Shown here in pieces: positions 14,688 to 23,821 of a stretch of DNA of 64,000 nt. Numbering within the stretch: the stretch's first letter is position 1; each line of letters opens with the position of its first letter. Under the pieces are notes generated by a model. The model saw only the letters and a program-made list of their open reading frames with translations, ran no database searches and was not told where the DNA came from. This stretch comes from Lysobacteraceae bacterium (GTDB taxonomy: Bacteria > Pseudomonadota > Gammaproteobacteria > Xanthomonadales > Rhodanobacteraceae): contig SEHB01000001.1 of assembly GCA_004143945.1 (NCBI GenBank), positions 62,001 through 126,000 on the forward strand, written 5' to 3'. A program made the translations under genes and the position numbers.

Positions 14688-16631
14688 ATGAATGACATGG
14701 CCAAGAACCTCCTGCTCTGGGTGATCGTCGCAGTCGTGCTGCTGACGGTGTTCCAGAGCTTCAATCCGCGCGTGCAGCCGCCCTCCGAAGTCGCGTATTC
14801 GAACTTCGCGCAGCAAGTGGCCAACGGCGGCGTGGCCTCGGTCACCTTGAGCGCGGAGCTGCCGTCGAAGGCGACCGCCAAGCTCAAGGACGGCAACTCG
14901 GTGATCACCACCGTGCCGATCGGCGCCAACGAGCAGCTCATCGACCAGCTCGCGAAGAGCAGCGTCGAGCTGCGACAGACGCCGCCCGACAACGTGATGC
15001 CGCTGTGGCGCATCCTGCTCGACTGGGTGCCGATCCTGATCTTCATCGGCCTGCTGATCTACTTCATGCGGCAGATGCAGGCCGGCGCGGGCGGCCGCGG
15101 CGCGATGTCGTTCGGGCGTTCGCGCGCGAAGCTCCAGGGCGAAGACCAGGTCAAGATCACGTTCGCCGACGTCGCCGGTTGCGACGAGGCCAAGGAAGAG
15201 GTGTCCGAACTCGTCGAGTTCCTGCGCGATCCGTCCAAGTTCACCAAGCTCGGCGGCAAGATCCCGCGCGGCGTGCTGATGGTCGGTTCCCCCGGCACCG
15301 GCAAGACCCTGCTCGCGAAGGCGATCGCGGGCGAGGCGAAGGTGCCGTTCTTCTCGATCTCGGGCTCGGATTTCGTCGAGATGTTCGTCGGCGTCGGCGC
15401 CGCGCGCGTGCGCGACATGTTCGAGCAGGCGAAGAAGCACGCACCCTGCATCATCTTCATCGACGAGATCGACGCGGTCGGTCGCCATCGCGGAGCCGGC
15501 CTCGGCGGCGGGCACGACGAGCGCGAGCAGACGCTGAACCAGCTGCTCGTAGAGATGGACGGCTTCGAGGGCAGCGAGGGCGTGATCGTGATCGCCGCGA
15601 CCAACCGCCCGGACGTGCTCGACCCCGCATTGCTGCGACCGGGCCGCTTCGACCGCCAGGTGGTGGTGCCGCTGCCCGACCTCAAGGGCCGCGAACAGAT
15701 CCTCAAGGTGCACATGCGCAAGGTGCCGATGGCGGCCGACGTCGAGCCGCTCACGATCGCGCGCGGTACGCCCGGATTCTCCGGCGCCGATCTCGCCAAC
15801 CTCGTCAACGAGGCCGCGCTGTTCGCCGCGCGCGAGAACTCGCGCGAGGTGCGCATGGACCATTTCGAGCGCGCCAAGGACAAGATCATGATGGGCGCCG
15901 AGCGGCGCTCGATGATCATGAGCGACGACGAGAAGAAGCTCACCGCCTACCACGAGGCCGGCCATGCGATCGTCGGACTGTCCGTGCCCGAGCATGATCC
16001 GGTGCACAAGGTCACGATCATCCCGCGTGGCCGCGCGCTCGGCGTCACCATGTTCCTGCCCGAGCAGGACCGTTACAGCCATTCGAAGAGCTCGCTAGAA
16101 GGGCGCCTCGCGAGCCTGTACGGTGGCCGCGTCGCGGAGGAACTGATCTTCGGCGACGACAAGGTCACCACCGGCGCGTCGAACGACATCCAGCGCGCGA
16201 CCCAGCTCGCGCGCGACATGGTCACCAAGTACGGACTCTCGGAGGAACTGGGTCCGATGACCTATACCGACGAAGAGGACGAGGTGTTCCTCGGCCGCTC
16301 GGTGACGCAGCACAAGCACGTGTCGGAAGCCACCGCGCGCAAGATCGACGAAGTCGTGCGCGGCGTCATCGATCGCGCCTACCAGCGCGCGCGTGGCATC
16401 CTGACCAGCAACAGCGACAAGCTCGAGGCGATGGCGCAGGCGCTGCTGCAGTACGAGACGATCGACCGCGAGCAGATTGCCGCGATCATGGCCGGGCGCG
16501 AGCCCGATCCGCCGAAGGACTGGCAGGGCGAGCGCAAGCCCGGCGGTGGCGGCGGCAGCAGTCCTCGCGGCGAAAGCCCGATCGGCGGACCCGCGGTGCA
16601 GCCGCGCGTGGCATCGCGCCCGCACGATTGA
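14688..16631 (+). CDS. ftsH: ATP-dependent zinc metalloprotease FtsH
   Basis: Membrane-anchored AAA+ protease that degrades misassembled membrane proteins and short-lived regulators. The product is 647 residues. Transmembrane helices lie at about residues 7-24 and 105-125. The AAA domain has Walker A GSPGTGKT at 200-207, Walker [11 protein letters not shown] and the second region of homology [18 protein letters not shown]. The zinc site is HEAGH at 422-426. The Gly/Pro-rich C-terminus is variable in the family. The start [11 protein letters not shown] matches homologues. A strong terminator follows. Confidence 0.98.
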   Translation: MNDMAKNLLLWVIVAVVLLTVFQSFNPRVQPPSEVAYSNFAQQVANGGVASVTLSAELPSKATAKLKDGNSVITTVPIGANEQLIDQLAKSSVELRQTPPDNVMPLWRILLDWVPILIFIGLLIYFMRQMQAGAGGRGAMSFGRSRAKLQGEDQVKITFADVAGCDEAKEEVSELVEFLRDPSKFTKLGGKIPRGVLMVGSPGTGKTLLAKAIAGEAKVPFFSISGSDFVEMFVGVGAARVRDMFEQAKKHAPCIIFIDEIDAVGRHRGAGLGGGHDEREQTLNQLLVEMDGFEGSEGVIVIAATNRPDVLDPALLRPGRFDRQVVVPLPDLKGREQILKVHMRKVPMAADVEPLTIARGTPGFSGADLANLVNEAALFAARENSREVRMDHFERAKDKIMMGAERRSMIMSDDEKKLTAYHEAGHAIVGLSVPEHDPVHKVTIIPRGRALGVTMFLPEQDRYSHSKSSLEGRLASLYGGRVAEELIFGDDKVTTGASNDIQRATQLARDMVTKYGLSEELGPMTYTDEEDEVFLGRSVTQHKHVSEATARKIDEVVRGVIDRAYQRARGILTSNSDKLEAMAQALLQYETIDREQIAAIMAGREPDPPKDWQGERKPGGGGGSSPRGESPIGGPAVQPRVASRPHD

Positions 16632-16653
16632 TCCGCACTGGAAGTGGAATCCG

Positions 16654-16685
16654 GAACGGCCGCCGCGAGGCGGCCGTTCTCGTTT
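16654..16685 (+). terminator. Rho-independent terminator after ftsH
   Basis: A perfect 11-bp stem (16654-16664 with 16669-16679) and a GCGA tetraloop, followed by TCGTTT. It lies 22 bases after the ftsH stop and separates ftsH from the protease-folP unit. Confidence 0.8.
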
Positions 16686-16975
16686 CCGGCCCGGGATCGT
16701 GCGTGGCGAATCGGCATTGCCGCCACGTCGGCGCGCTCCGCATTCATCGCATCGACGCGTCCGCGACGGCCCGCCGTCGATTCCGCCGCGTGCCGGATGC
16801 CGGCCTCCGTCGTCGGTCCCGCTGCGTGGCGTGCCCGCTCCCTGCGCCGTCGCAGGCCGGCAGTTGGTGTAAGGTTGCGCGCCGATCCGGGTGCGTCGAC
16901 GTCGAGCCCGGTCCTCCATCGAGTCCCATCCGTCGCGCGCCGGGGCCGGCTTGCGTGGCCAGAAGGAAACCTTGC
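16686..16975 (+). other. Gap between ftsH and the subtilase gene
   Basis: Nothing convincing is encoded here beyond the preceding terminator. TAAGGT at 16870-16875 is a possible -10 box about 100 bases before the protease start; the same 9-mer TGTAAGGTT occurs upstream of fabG. An AAGGA ribosome site closes the gap. Confidence 0.35.
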
Positions 16976-19594
16976 ATGTCCACGCGCATGATCCGTACCG
17001 TACTCTCCGTTTCGATCGCCGCGACGCTCTGCGCGGGTGCGCAGGCTGCCTCGCCGATGCACTGGGTTCGCGCCGAAACGAATGCCACGCAGCTGCGACA
17101 GGTGCTCGGCGCCGACATCGCCGCAGCCGACTACGGTCGCTACCAGTGGCTCGGCACCGACGCGCCGGGTCTCGAGCGACTTCGCGCGGCCGGCATCGCG
17201 GTGGCCGAGGCCGATGCGCCGTTCGTGCTCGATCTCGGCGGCATGCGCTTCGACCCGCTCGAGGGCGAGCCGCGCGTCGCGGGCTGGGAGATGCGGGCGG
17301 AAGCAGACGCCGCCGATCTGCGCCTGGTCCAGTTCGACGGGCCCGTGCGCGAGCAGGATCTCGAATCGCTGCGCGCCGCAGGGCTCGAGCCGCTGCAGTA
17401 CATCCATCCATTCACCTATGTCGCGTGGGGCGCGCGCGACGCGCTCTCGCGTGCGTCGACGCATGCGGGCGTGCGCTGGAGCGGCGACTTCGCACCGGCC
17501 TATCGCGTGTTGCCGCGCTGGCGTGCGCTCGACCAGTCGGTGATCGCCGTCAATGTGCTCGTCTACCGTGATGCCGTCGGTGTCGAAGCCGCGCTCGCGG
17601 CCGCAGGCGCCGAGGTCGGTGCACGCCATCCGATCGACCGCGGTTTCGCGGTCGTGGGCGTGCGCGCGGCCGGCAACCTGTTCGACGCGATCGCGCGCAT
17701 CCCCGGCGTCTACAGCGTGCAGCCGGTCCCGACCGACGGCGGCCTGCGCGGCGAAATGAGCAACCAGGTCAATGCCGGCAACATCGATGCGGGCAACCTC
17801 GCAGTACCGGGTTACCTCGCATGGCTCGACGGCATCGGCCTGCGCGGCACCGGCGTGATCCTCGCCGATGTCGACGGCGGCATCCACGATACCCATCCCG
17901 ATCTCGTCAACCGCATGCTGCCGTGCACGGGTCCGACCTGCGGCGGCAGCGCGACCGATGCGCACGGCACGCACACGGCCGGCATCATGGCCGCCGACGG
18001 CAGCTCCGGCGTGCTCGCGGGCGGCTTCCTGCGCGGCCTAGGCATGGCGCCCGGCGCGAACCTCATCGAGCAGGTCTACTGGCCGACCTTCACGCAGCCG
18101 GGCGGCATGCTCACGCTCATGACCGATTCGGCGCGCAATGCGGCCTACGCATCGGGCAACAGCTGGGGCCCCGCGGGCAGTCCACTCGGATACGACGGCG
18201 ACACGCGCCAGGTCGACGTCGGCGTGCGCGATGCGGATCCGGAAGCCGCGGGCGACCAGCCGCTGCTGTACGTGCTGTCGGCGATGAATGGCAACGGTGG
18301 CACCAGCTCGCTCGGGACGCCCGACGAGGGCAAGAACATGTTCACGATCGGCTCGACCAAGATGCAGAGCGCGTCGACCGTGCAGTACACCGACATCGAC
18401 AACATCTCTTCGAACAGCTCGCACGGCCCGGCACTCGACGGTCGCAGCGTGCCCGCGATGGTCGCGCCGGGCTGCAGCGTGGATTCCAGCGCGAGCGCGA
18501 CCGGCTACCAGCTGATGTGCGGCACCAGCATGGCGTCGCCGCACGTGACCGGCGCGTCGGCGCTGTTCGTCGAGTACTACCGCACTCTCGCCGGCACCGA
18601 CCCGAGCCCGGCGCTCGTGAAGGCCGCGTTCACCGCGGTGGCGAAAGACCTGACCGGCAATCGCGACGCCGACGGCAACCTGCTCACGCACCTGTTCGAC
18701 AACAAGCAGGGCTGGGGTCGCATGCAGGTCGCGCCGGTGGTCGCGCCCGCGCAGGCCGTCCAGTACATCGACCAGAGCGTGGTGTTCGACGCGACTGGCG
18801 AGAGCTGGACCATGACCTTCGTCGCGGACGATCCCGCGCAGCCGATCCGCATCATGCTCGCGTGGACCGATGCACCGGGCCACGGCCTCGGAGGTTCGAC
18901 GCCGGCATGGAACAACAATCTCGACTTGCGCGTGACCGCCGACGGCGACGCCTACGCTGGCAACGTCCTCGACGCGTCAGGCTGGTCGACGACCGGTGGC
19001 GTCGCGGATGCGAAGAACAATACCGAAGCGGTGTTCCTGCAGCCCGCGCAGCATTCAGGCAGCGTGACCGTCGAGGTGCTCGCGACCGACATCAATTCGG
19101 ACGGGCTGCCTGCCAGCGGTGATGCGACCGACCAGGACTTCGCGCTGGTCTGCTACAACTGCGTCGGCGAAGCGGCGGCGGGCGCCGATCTCTCGGTTTC
19201 CGCGGAAGCGGAGGCGGCCACGTTCCTGCCGGGCCAGGCGCTGGTCTTCGGCGTCACGGTTTCCAATGCGGGCCCCGACGATGCGGACGGCGTCAGCGTG
19301 ACGCTCTCGGCGCCGGACCTCGAGGACATTTCGGCCTCGCTGTTCAGCGATTGGCAATGCGCGCCACAGCCGGGTGGCGCGATCTGCACCTATCCGTCGA
19401 CACTCGCCGCTGGCGACGCCTCGCTCCTGGTCGTCGAGAGCACGGTCGCGGCGTCGGCGATCGGGCCGGTCGTCGCGAGTTTCGGCGTCAGTGCCGCGCA
19501 AGCGGATGGCAATGCGTCGAACAATGCGAGCGTGGTGGAAATCGCGCTGCTCGACCTGATCTTCGCCGACGGCTTCGAGGCGCCGTCACCTTGA
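16976..19594 (+). CDS. Secreted S8 subtilase, KP-43-like, with DUF11 domain
   Basis: An 872-residue exported serine protease. A signal peptide (residues 1-24, ending AQAAS) is followed by a prodomain-like region to about 260. The catalytic domain has Asp300 in ILADVDGGIHD, His330 in DAHGTH and Ser518 in GTSMASPHVTG. A jelly-roll-like domain (about 590-740, with MLAWTDAPG and NNLDLRVT) resembles the KP-43 subtilase tail. A DUF11 repeat follows (about 755-855, ADLSVSAEAEAATFLPGQ). The protein ends in DLIFADGFEAPSP. An AAGGA ribosome site precedes the ATG. Its stop codon overlaps the folP TTG, so this accessory gene sits between ftsH and folP, which are neighbours in many relatives. Confidence 0.93.
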   Translation: MSTRMIRTVLSVSIAATLCAGAQAASPMHWVRAETNATQLRQVLGADIAAADYGRYQWLGTDAPGLERLRAAGIAVAEADAPFVLDLGGMRFDPLEGEPRVAGWEMRAEADAADLRLVQFDGPVREQDLESLRAAGLEPLQYIHPFTYVAWGARDALSRASTHAGVRWSGDFAPAYRVLPRWRALDQSVIAVNVLVYRDAVGVEAALAAAGAEVGARHPIDRGFAVVGVRAAGNLFDAIARIPGVYSVQPVPTDGGLRGEMSNQVNAGNIDAGNLAVPGYLAWLDGIGLRGTGVILADVDGGIHDTHPDLVNRMLPCTGPTCGGSATDAHGTHTAGIMAADGSSGVLAGGFLRGLGMAPGANLIEQVYWPTFTQPGGMLTLMTDSARNAAYASGNSWGPAGSPLGYDGDTRQVDVGVRDADPEAAGDQPLLYVLSAMNGNGGTSSLGTPDEGKNMFTIGSTKMQSASTVQYTDIDNISSNSSHGPALDGRSVPAMVAPGCSVDSSASATGYQLMCGTSMASPHVTGASALFVEYYRTLAGTDPSPALVKAAFTAVAKDLTGNRDADGNLLTHLFDNKQGWGRMQVAPVVAPAQAVQYIDQSVVFDATGESWTMTFVADDPAQPIRIMLAWTDAPGHGLGGSTPAWNNNLDLRVTADGDAYAGNVLDASGWSTTGGVADAKNNTEAVFLQPAQHSGSVTVEVLATDINSDGLPASGDATDQDFALVCYNCVGEAAAGADLSVSAEAEAATFLPGQALVFGVTVSNAGPDDADGVSVTLSAPDLEDISASLFSDWQCAPQPGGAICTYPSTLAAGDASLLVVESTVAASAIGPVVASFGVSAAQADGNASNNASVVEIALLDLIFADGFEAPSP

Positions 19595-20484
19595 TCCCGA
19601 ACCTGCTCGACTGCGGCGGTCGCACGCTCGACATCGGGCGTCCCTGCATCGCGGGCATCGTCAACGTGACCGCCGATTCGTTTTCCGACGGTGGTCGCTT
19701 CCTCGATCCGGCGCGCGCGGTGGAACACGGCCTGCGCCTCGTCGACGAAGGCGCGGACCTGCTCGACATCGGCGGCGAATCGACGCGCCCGGGCGCGGTC
19801 GACGTCGCGGTCGACGAGGAAATCGCGCGCGTGGTGCCGGTGATCGAAACACTCTCGCGCGAGGTCCGGGTACCGATCTCGATCGACACCTCGCGCCCCG
19901 AGGTCATGCGCGCGGCGGTGGCGGCCGGCGCGGGCTTCATCAACGACGTGCGCGCGCTGCGCGTCGACGGCGCGCTCGATGCGGCGGCCGCGCTCGGCGT
20001 GCCGGTGTGCCTCATGCACATGCAGGGTACGCCGACGACGATGCAGGACGCGCCCAGCTACGACGACGTCGTCGGCGAAGTGCACCGCTTCCTGACCGAG
20101 CGCATGTTCGCCTGCCAGCTTGCCGGCATCGACAAGCGTCGCATCCTGGTCGACCCCGGCTTCGGATTCGGCAAGACGCTCCAGCACAACCTCGCGCTGC
20201 TGCGCGCGCTCGCGCGCTTCGGCGAACTCGGTCCTGTGCTGGTCGGGCTCTCGCGCAAGGGCATGATCGCGTCGATCACGGGTCGCGAAGATCCGGCCGG
20301 GCGTGCGGCAGGTTCCGCCGCGGCCGCGCTGATCGCGGTGCAGAACGGCGCGACAATCGTGCGCGTGCACGACGTCGAGATCACGCGCGACCTGCTCTCG
20401 GTGTGGCGCGCGGTCGGTCCGCCCGCATCGGCACCCGCGCGCGCGTCGGCGTCGCCGCGCATCCCTGGCTGGGACGACGACTGA
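19591..20484 (+). CDS. folP: Dihydropteroate synthase
   Basis: Joins p-aminobenzoate to hydroxymethyl-dihydropterin diphosphate in folate synthesis, the sulfonamide target. Signatures: GIVNVTADSFSDGG near residue 20, DIGGESTRPGA, SIDTSRPEVMRAA, and DPGFGFGKTLQHN. The only suitable start is a TTG at 19591 that overlaps the protease stop (TTGA), giving 297 residues with the normal N-terminus IPNLLDCGGRTLDIGRP. The C-terminal 20 residues are Ala/Pro-rich and not conserved. glmM, the common downstream partner, is not here. Confidence 0.95.
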   Translation: MIPNLLDCGGRTLDIGRPCIAGIVNVTADSFSDGGRFLDPARAVEHGLRLVDEGADLLDIGGESTRPGAVDVAVDEEIARVVPVIETLSREVRVPISIDTSRPEVMRAAVAAGAGFINDVRALRVDGALDAAAALGVPVCLMHMQGTPTTMQDAPSYDDVVGEVHRFLTERMFACQLAGIDKRRILVDPGFGFGKTLQHNLALLRALARFGELGPVLVGLSRKGMIASITGREDPAGRAAGSAAAALIAVQNGATIVRVHDVEITRDLLSVWRAVGPPASAPARASASPRIPGWDDD

Positions 20485-20513
20485 GCCGCACCGTAGCGGC
20501 GAGCGCTCGATGC

Positions 20514-20519
20514 TACGCT
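20514..20519 (+). promoter_or_regulatory. -10-like box of the ECF sigma gene, possible leaderless start
   Basis: TACGCT ends 6 bases before the ATG at 20526; no ribosome-binding site is present. The box and spacing match those of the Smr, nlpD and rpoS genes. Confidence 0.4.
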
Positions 20520-20525
20520 GGCCGC

Positions 20526-21074
20526 ATGGGCGAAGTGACGCGACTCCTGCAGCGCTGGTCCGGCGGCGACGGCGATGCGCTCGACCGGCTGGTGCCGCTC
20601 GTGTACGACGAATTGCGTCGGCTCGCGGCGCACCAGCTCTCGGGCGAGCGGCGCGACCACACGCTGCAGGTCACCGGCCTCGTCAACGAGGCGTACCTGC
20701 GCCTGACCGGGCAACGCCAGTCGAACTGGGCCGATCGCCGCCAGTTCCTGCTTGTCGCCGCGATGATGATGCGGCGCGTGCTGGTCGACCATGCGCGGCG
20801 CCAGGCAGCCGCGAAGCGCCCGCGCGCGGACGACCGCCTGTCGATCGAGGAAATCGACCTGCCGGGCGATACCGACTCCGATCTCGTCGCGCTCGACGAT
20901 GCCCTGCAGCGTCTGGCCGGGATCGACGCGCGCCAGGCCGAGGTCGTGCAACTGCGCTACTTCGCCGGCCTCGACATCGAGGAAACCGCGCGCACGCTGG
21001 ACCTCTCGGTGTCGACGGTCACGCGTGAATGGCGCATGGCGCGCGCGTGGTTGCGGCGCGAGCTCGGCGATTGA
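20526..21074 (+). CDS. ECF-type RNA polymerase sigma factor
   Basis: A 182-residue sigma-70 family protein with region 2 (LVPLVYDELRRLAAHQLSGER and LVNEAYLRLTGQ) and region 4 (VVQLRYFAGLDIEETARTLDLSVSTVTREWRMARAWLR). This sequence type (ECF-sigma/TIGR02999-like) is usually encoded next to Ser/Thr kinases rather than anti-sigma factors. That is the case here: a kinase gene faces it with 13 bases between the stop codons. No anti-sigma gene is adjacent. Control through phosphorylation by the kinase is a reasonable inference, not shown by the sequence. Confidence 0.93.
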   Translation: MGEVTRLLQRWSGGDGDALDRLVPLVYDELRRLAAHQLSGERRDHTLQVTGLVNEAYLRLTGQRQSNWADRRQFLLVAAMMMRRVLVDHARRQAAAKRPRADDRLSIEEIDLPGDTDSDLVALDDALQRLAGIDARQAEVVQLRYFAGLDIEETARTLDLSVSTVTREWRMARAWLRRELGD

Positions 21075-21090
21075 TCGCGCGGCGCGATCA
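21072..21090. repeat. Perfect palindrome containing both convergent stop codons
   Basis: TGATCGCGC, a central G, then GCGCGATCA. The 9-base arms include the TGA of the sigma gene and the TCA (TGA on the minus strand) of the kinase gene. There is no T-run, so it is not a standard terminator. Confidence 0.6.
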
Positions 21091-23604
21091 GCGCGCGCGC
21101 GTGGACGCGGCGGCCGTGCTCTTCGCCAGGCCCTGCGCGAGTTCGGCGCGTACCTCGCCGTAGGCCTCCCGGTCGATGCGCTCGAGTACCGCGATCCCCT
21201 TCCGGTAGCTGCGCTCGGCGGCGGGTGCATCGCCGAGCGCGAGCTGGGTTTCGCCGAGCGTGCCGAGGGCGGCGGCGTAGTAGCCGCCATCCATGCTGCC
21301 CGCAGCGGCCGCCTGCTCGAGCGCGGGCAGCACGTCGAGCACGAGGCGCTGCGCCTCGCGCGGGTGGCCATGGCGCGCTTTCAGCGTCGCCAGATTGGAG
21401 CTTGCGCCGAGGTAGAGCCAGTGGCGCTCGCCCCCGTGTTCGCGCGCGAGCCGCGCCGCGCGCTCGTACACCGCGATCGCCTCGTCGGCGCGCCCGAGCT
21501 GCGACAGCGTGACGCCGAGGTTGTTGAGCACGCCGACGAGGGTGAGGCCGGGGCCCGTCACGCGCTCGTGGTCGGCCGCGAGCGCGCGGTACAACGCGAC
21601 CGAGCGTTCCGGATCGAGCTTGGCAACCGCATTCGCGTGCACCGAGCGGCTCGACAGTGCGCGCGGATCGTCGGCGCCATAGCGGCGATTCGACAGCGTC
21701 AGCGCCTGCTCGGCCATCGCCACCGCGCGCTCGCGCTCGTCCTGGGCGTCGTAGAGCGAGGACAGTGCGCGGTACGCCTGCAGCAGCAACGGCTCCGGTG
21801 CGGGCGTGCGCTGCTGCAGCTGCGCGAGGATCGATTCGAGTTGCGCGCGACTGTCGGCGAGCGGGATATCGAGCAGGTTCACGTGGTTGTGCAGCTCGCG
21901 CAGCCGCAGCCTCGTGATCTCGTCTCGATGATCGCCGTCGGTCGACTGCAGCAGCCGGATCGCCTCGGCGTCCGCGGCGATCGATGCGCCGGTCTGGCGG
22001 CTGGTGCTGTAGGCGGCAGCCAGTTCGGCGAGCAGGGCCGCGCGCTCCTCGGGTCCCGCGGCGCCTGCGTCGACCTGGTCGCGAGCGGCCAGCAGCAGCG
22101 GCAATGCCTCGTTGCCGAGGCCGAGCGCATTGTAGGCGCGACCCATCGAGAGCAGCATCGAGCCGCGTTGCGCCGGCGACAGGTCGTGCCGCCGTTCGAG
22201 TTCGCGCACGCCGCGATCGAGCATCTCGCGCACCGTGACCTGGTTGCCGCGCGAACGCAGCGAATCGGCGTTGCCGAACAGGTCGGTCATGTACGCGAGC
22301 ATCGCCTGCGCGCGGTCGCGCTCGCGCGCGACCCGCGCGTGCTGCGCCTCGCGATCGAGCGCGAACGCGCCGAGCAGCGCGGCGAACGCGATCGAGGCCG
22401 CCAGGGGCCAGCGTCGGCGCCAGGCGAAACGTCGCGCGCGGTACGGCCAATGGCCGCGGCGAGCATGCACCGGTTCGGACGCGAGGAAGCGGCGCAGGTC
22501 GTCCGCGAGGGCGGCGACCGAGGCGTAGCGCTGAGCCGGATCGCGTCGCAGCGCTTTCAGGATGATCGCGTCGAGGTCGCGCGGCACGCGCACGGCCGCT
22601 GCCGCTGCCGCTGCCGCTGCGCGCGCGCCCGCGGATTCCGGCGCCTTGCCGGCGACGCCCGCGATGCGGCTCGGCGGGGTGATCTCGTCGTCGGCGACGA
22701 TCGCGCCGGATGCGAGATGCGGCGAGCCGAGATGGTCGAACGGGCGCACCCCGGTAACCAGCTCGTACAGCACGACGCCGAGCGAGTAGATGTCGCTGGC
22801 GGTGCCGAGCGGTTCGCCGCTGACCTGCTCGGGGCTCGCATACGCATACGTCAAAGCGCGCAGGGCGGTTTCGGTGCGCGGATCCGCGTCGTCGTGCGCG
22901 AGCAGGCGCGCGATGCCGAAGTCGAGCAGCTTGGGCTCGCCGCGGTCGGTCACGAGGATGTTCGCGGGCTTGATGTCGCGATGGATCACGAGCTGCCGAT
23001 GCGCGTGCTCGACCGCGGCGCAGACCTCGAGGAACAGGTCGATGCGCGCGCGCATTCCGGTCCCGCGCCCCGCGCACCAGCGGTCGATGCGCTCGCCCTC
23101 GACGAGTTCCATCGCGAGGAACGGCCGCCCGTCCGCGTTCACCCCCGCATCGATGAGGCGCGCGATGTTCGGATGGTCGAGCTGGGCGAGGATGCGACGC
23201 TCGCGGGCGAACCGCGCGAGCGTCGCCGCATCGCTGCCGCCGCCTGCATGGAGGAGCTTCAGCGCGACGCGCTGGCGCAGGTCGCCATCGGTGCGTTCGG
23301 CCAGGTGCACGACGCCCATGCCGCCCTGGCCGAGCCGCGCGAGCACGCGGTAGCTGCGCGGGAGCACGGCTTCGATGCCGTCCCCGGTCGCGCTGGCACC
23401 TGCCGTCGCCACCGACCCGATGGGGGGGAGCCGGTCGGCGCTCGCATCCTCGGCCGCATCGATGAGCCAGCGCGCTTCCGCGCGCAGGGGCTCGTCGCCG
23501 TCGCAGGCTTCGGCGAGCAGCGCCTCGCGACCTTCGGCGGGGTGCTCGAGCACGCGCTGTGCGATCGCCTTTGCCCGCCGGTAGCGCTCCGCCGATGCGT
23601 CCAC
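21088..23604 (-). CDS. Membrane Ser/Thr protein kinase with TPR-like C-terminus
   Basis: An 838-residue Hanks-type kinase. The kinase domain (about 85-375) has the Gly loop LGQGGMGVV at 91-99, Lys116, HRDIKPAN with Asp210, DFG at 228-230 and YASPEQ at 255-260, so it should be active. A poly-alanine stretch interrupts it at about 328-338. A transmembrane helix lies at about 399-416. The extracytoplasmic part (about 430-838) is helical and TPR-like (NNLGVTLSQLGRADEAIAVYERAARL, LGTLGETQLALGDAPAAERSYRKG). I chose the GTG at 23604 because a GGAGG lies just upstream; in-frame ATGs lie further upstream. Its partner is probably the facing ECF sigma gene. Confidence 0.92.
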   Translation of the reverse strand: MDASAERYRRAKAIAQRVLEHPAEGREALLAEACDGDEPLRAEARWLIDAAEDASADRLPPIGSVATAGASATGDGIEAVLPRSYRVLARLGQGGMGVVHLAERTDGDLRQRVALKLLHAGGGSDAATLARFARERRILAQLDHPNIARLIDAGVNADGRPFLAMELVEGERIDRWCAGRGTGMRARIDLFLEVCAAVEHAHRQLVIHRDIKPANILVTDRGEPKLLDFGIARLLAHDDADPRTETALRALTYAYASPEQVSGEPLGTASDIYSLGVVLYELVTGVRPFDHLGSPHLASGAIVADDEITPPSRIAGVAGKAPESAGARAAAAAAAAAVRVPRDLDAIILKALRRDPAQRYASVAALADDLRRFLASEPVHARRGHWPYRARRFAWRRRWPLAASIAFAALLGAFALDREAQHARVARERDRAQAMLAYMTDLFGNADSLRSRGNQVTVREMLDRGVRELERRHDLSPAQRGSMLLSMGRAYNALGLGNEALPLLLAARDQVDAGAAGPEERAALLAELAAAYSTSRQTGASIAADAEAIRLLQSTDGDHRDEITRLRLRELHNHVNLLDIPLADSRAQLESILAQLQQRTPAPEPLLLQAYRALSSLYDAQDERERAVAMAEQALTLSNRRYGADDPRALSSRSVHANAVAKLDPERSVALYRALAADHERVTGPGLTLVGVLNNLGVTLSQLGRADEAIAVYERAARLAREHGGERHWLYLGASSNLATLKARHGHPREAQRLVLDVLPALEQAAAAGSMDGGYYAAALGTLGETQLALGDAPAAERSYRKGIAVLERIDREAYGEVRAELAQGLAKSTAAASTRAR
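22595..22620 (-). repeat. GCCGCT hexamer repeat inside the kinase gene
   Basis: Four perfect copies of GCCGCT and part of a fifth encode an alanine run in the kinase domain. Gain or loss of a unit would keep the frame. Confidence 0.8.
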
Positions 23605-23821
23605 GTGCCTCCGTCCGTTCCGATTCCGGTGTCCCGGGCCCGCCATCTTCGGCGCAGCCGCGTCGAATGACCAGATCCGGCGCGTTCCTGCGCGTTCTGG
23701 CGATCGGCTGCCCGCGTCGGTCGTGGCGCTCCCCGATGTCCGGGGCCGCATCAGGAGAGATCATGCAACAGTGCAATCACACCCGCCGCGGCTTCCGCGT
23801 TTCGCCGCACGCGGGTGCCGC

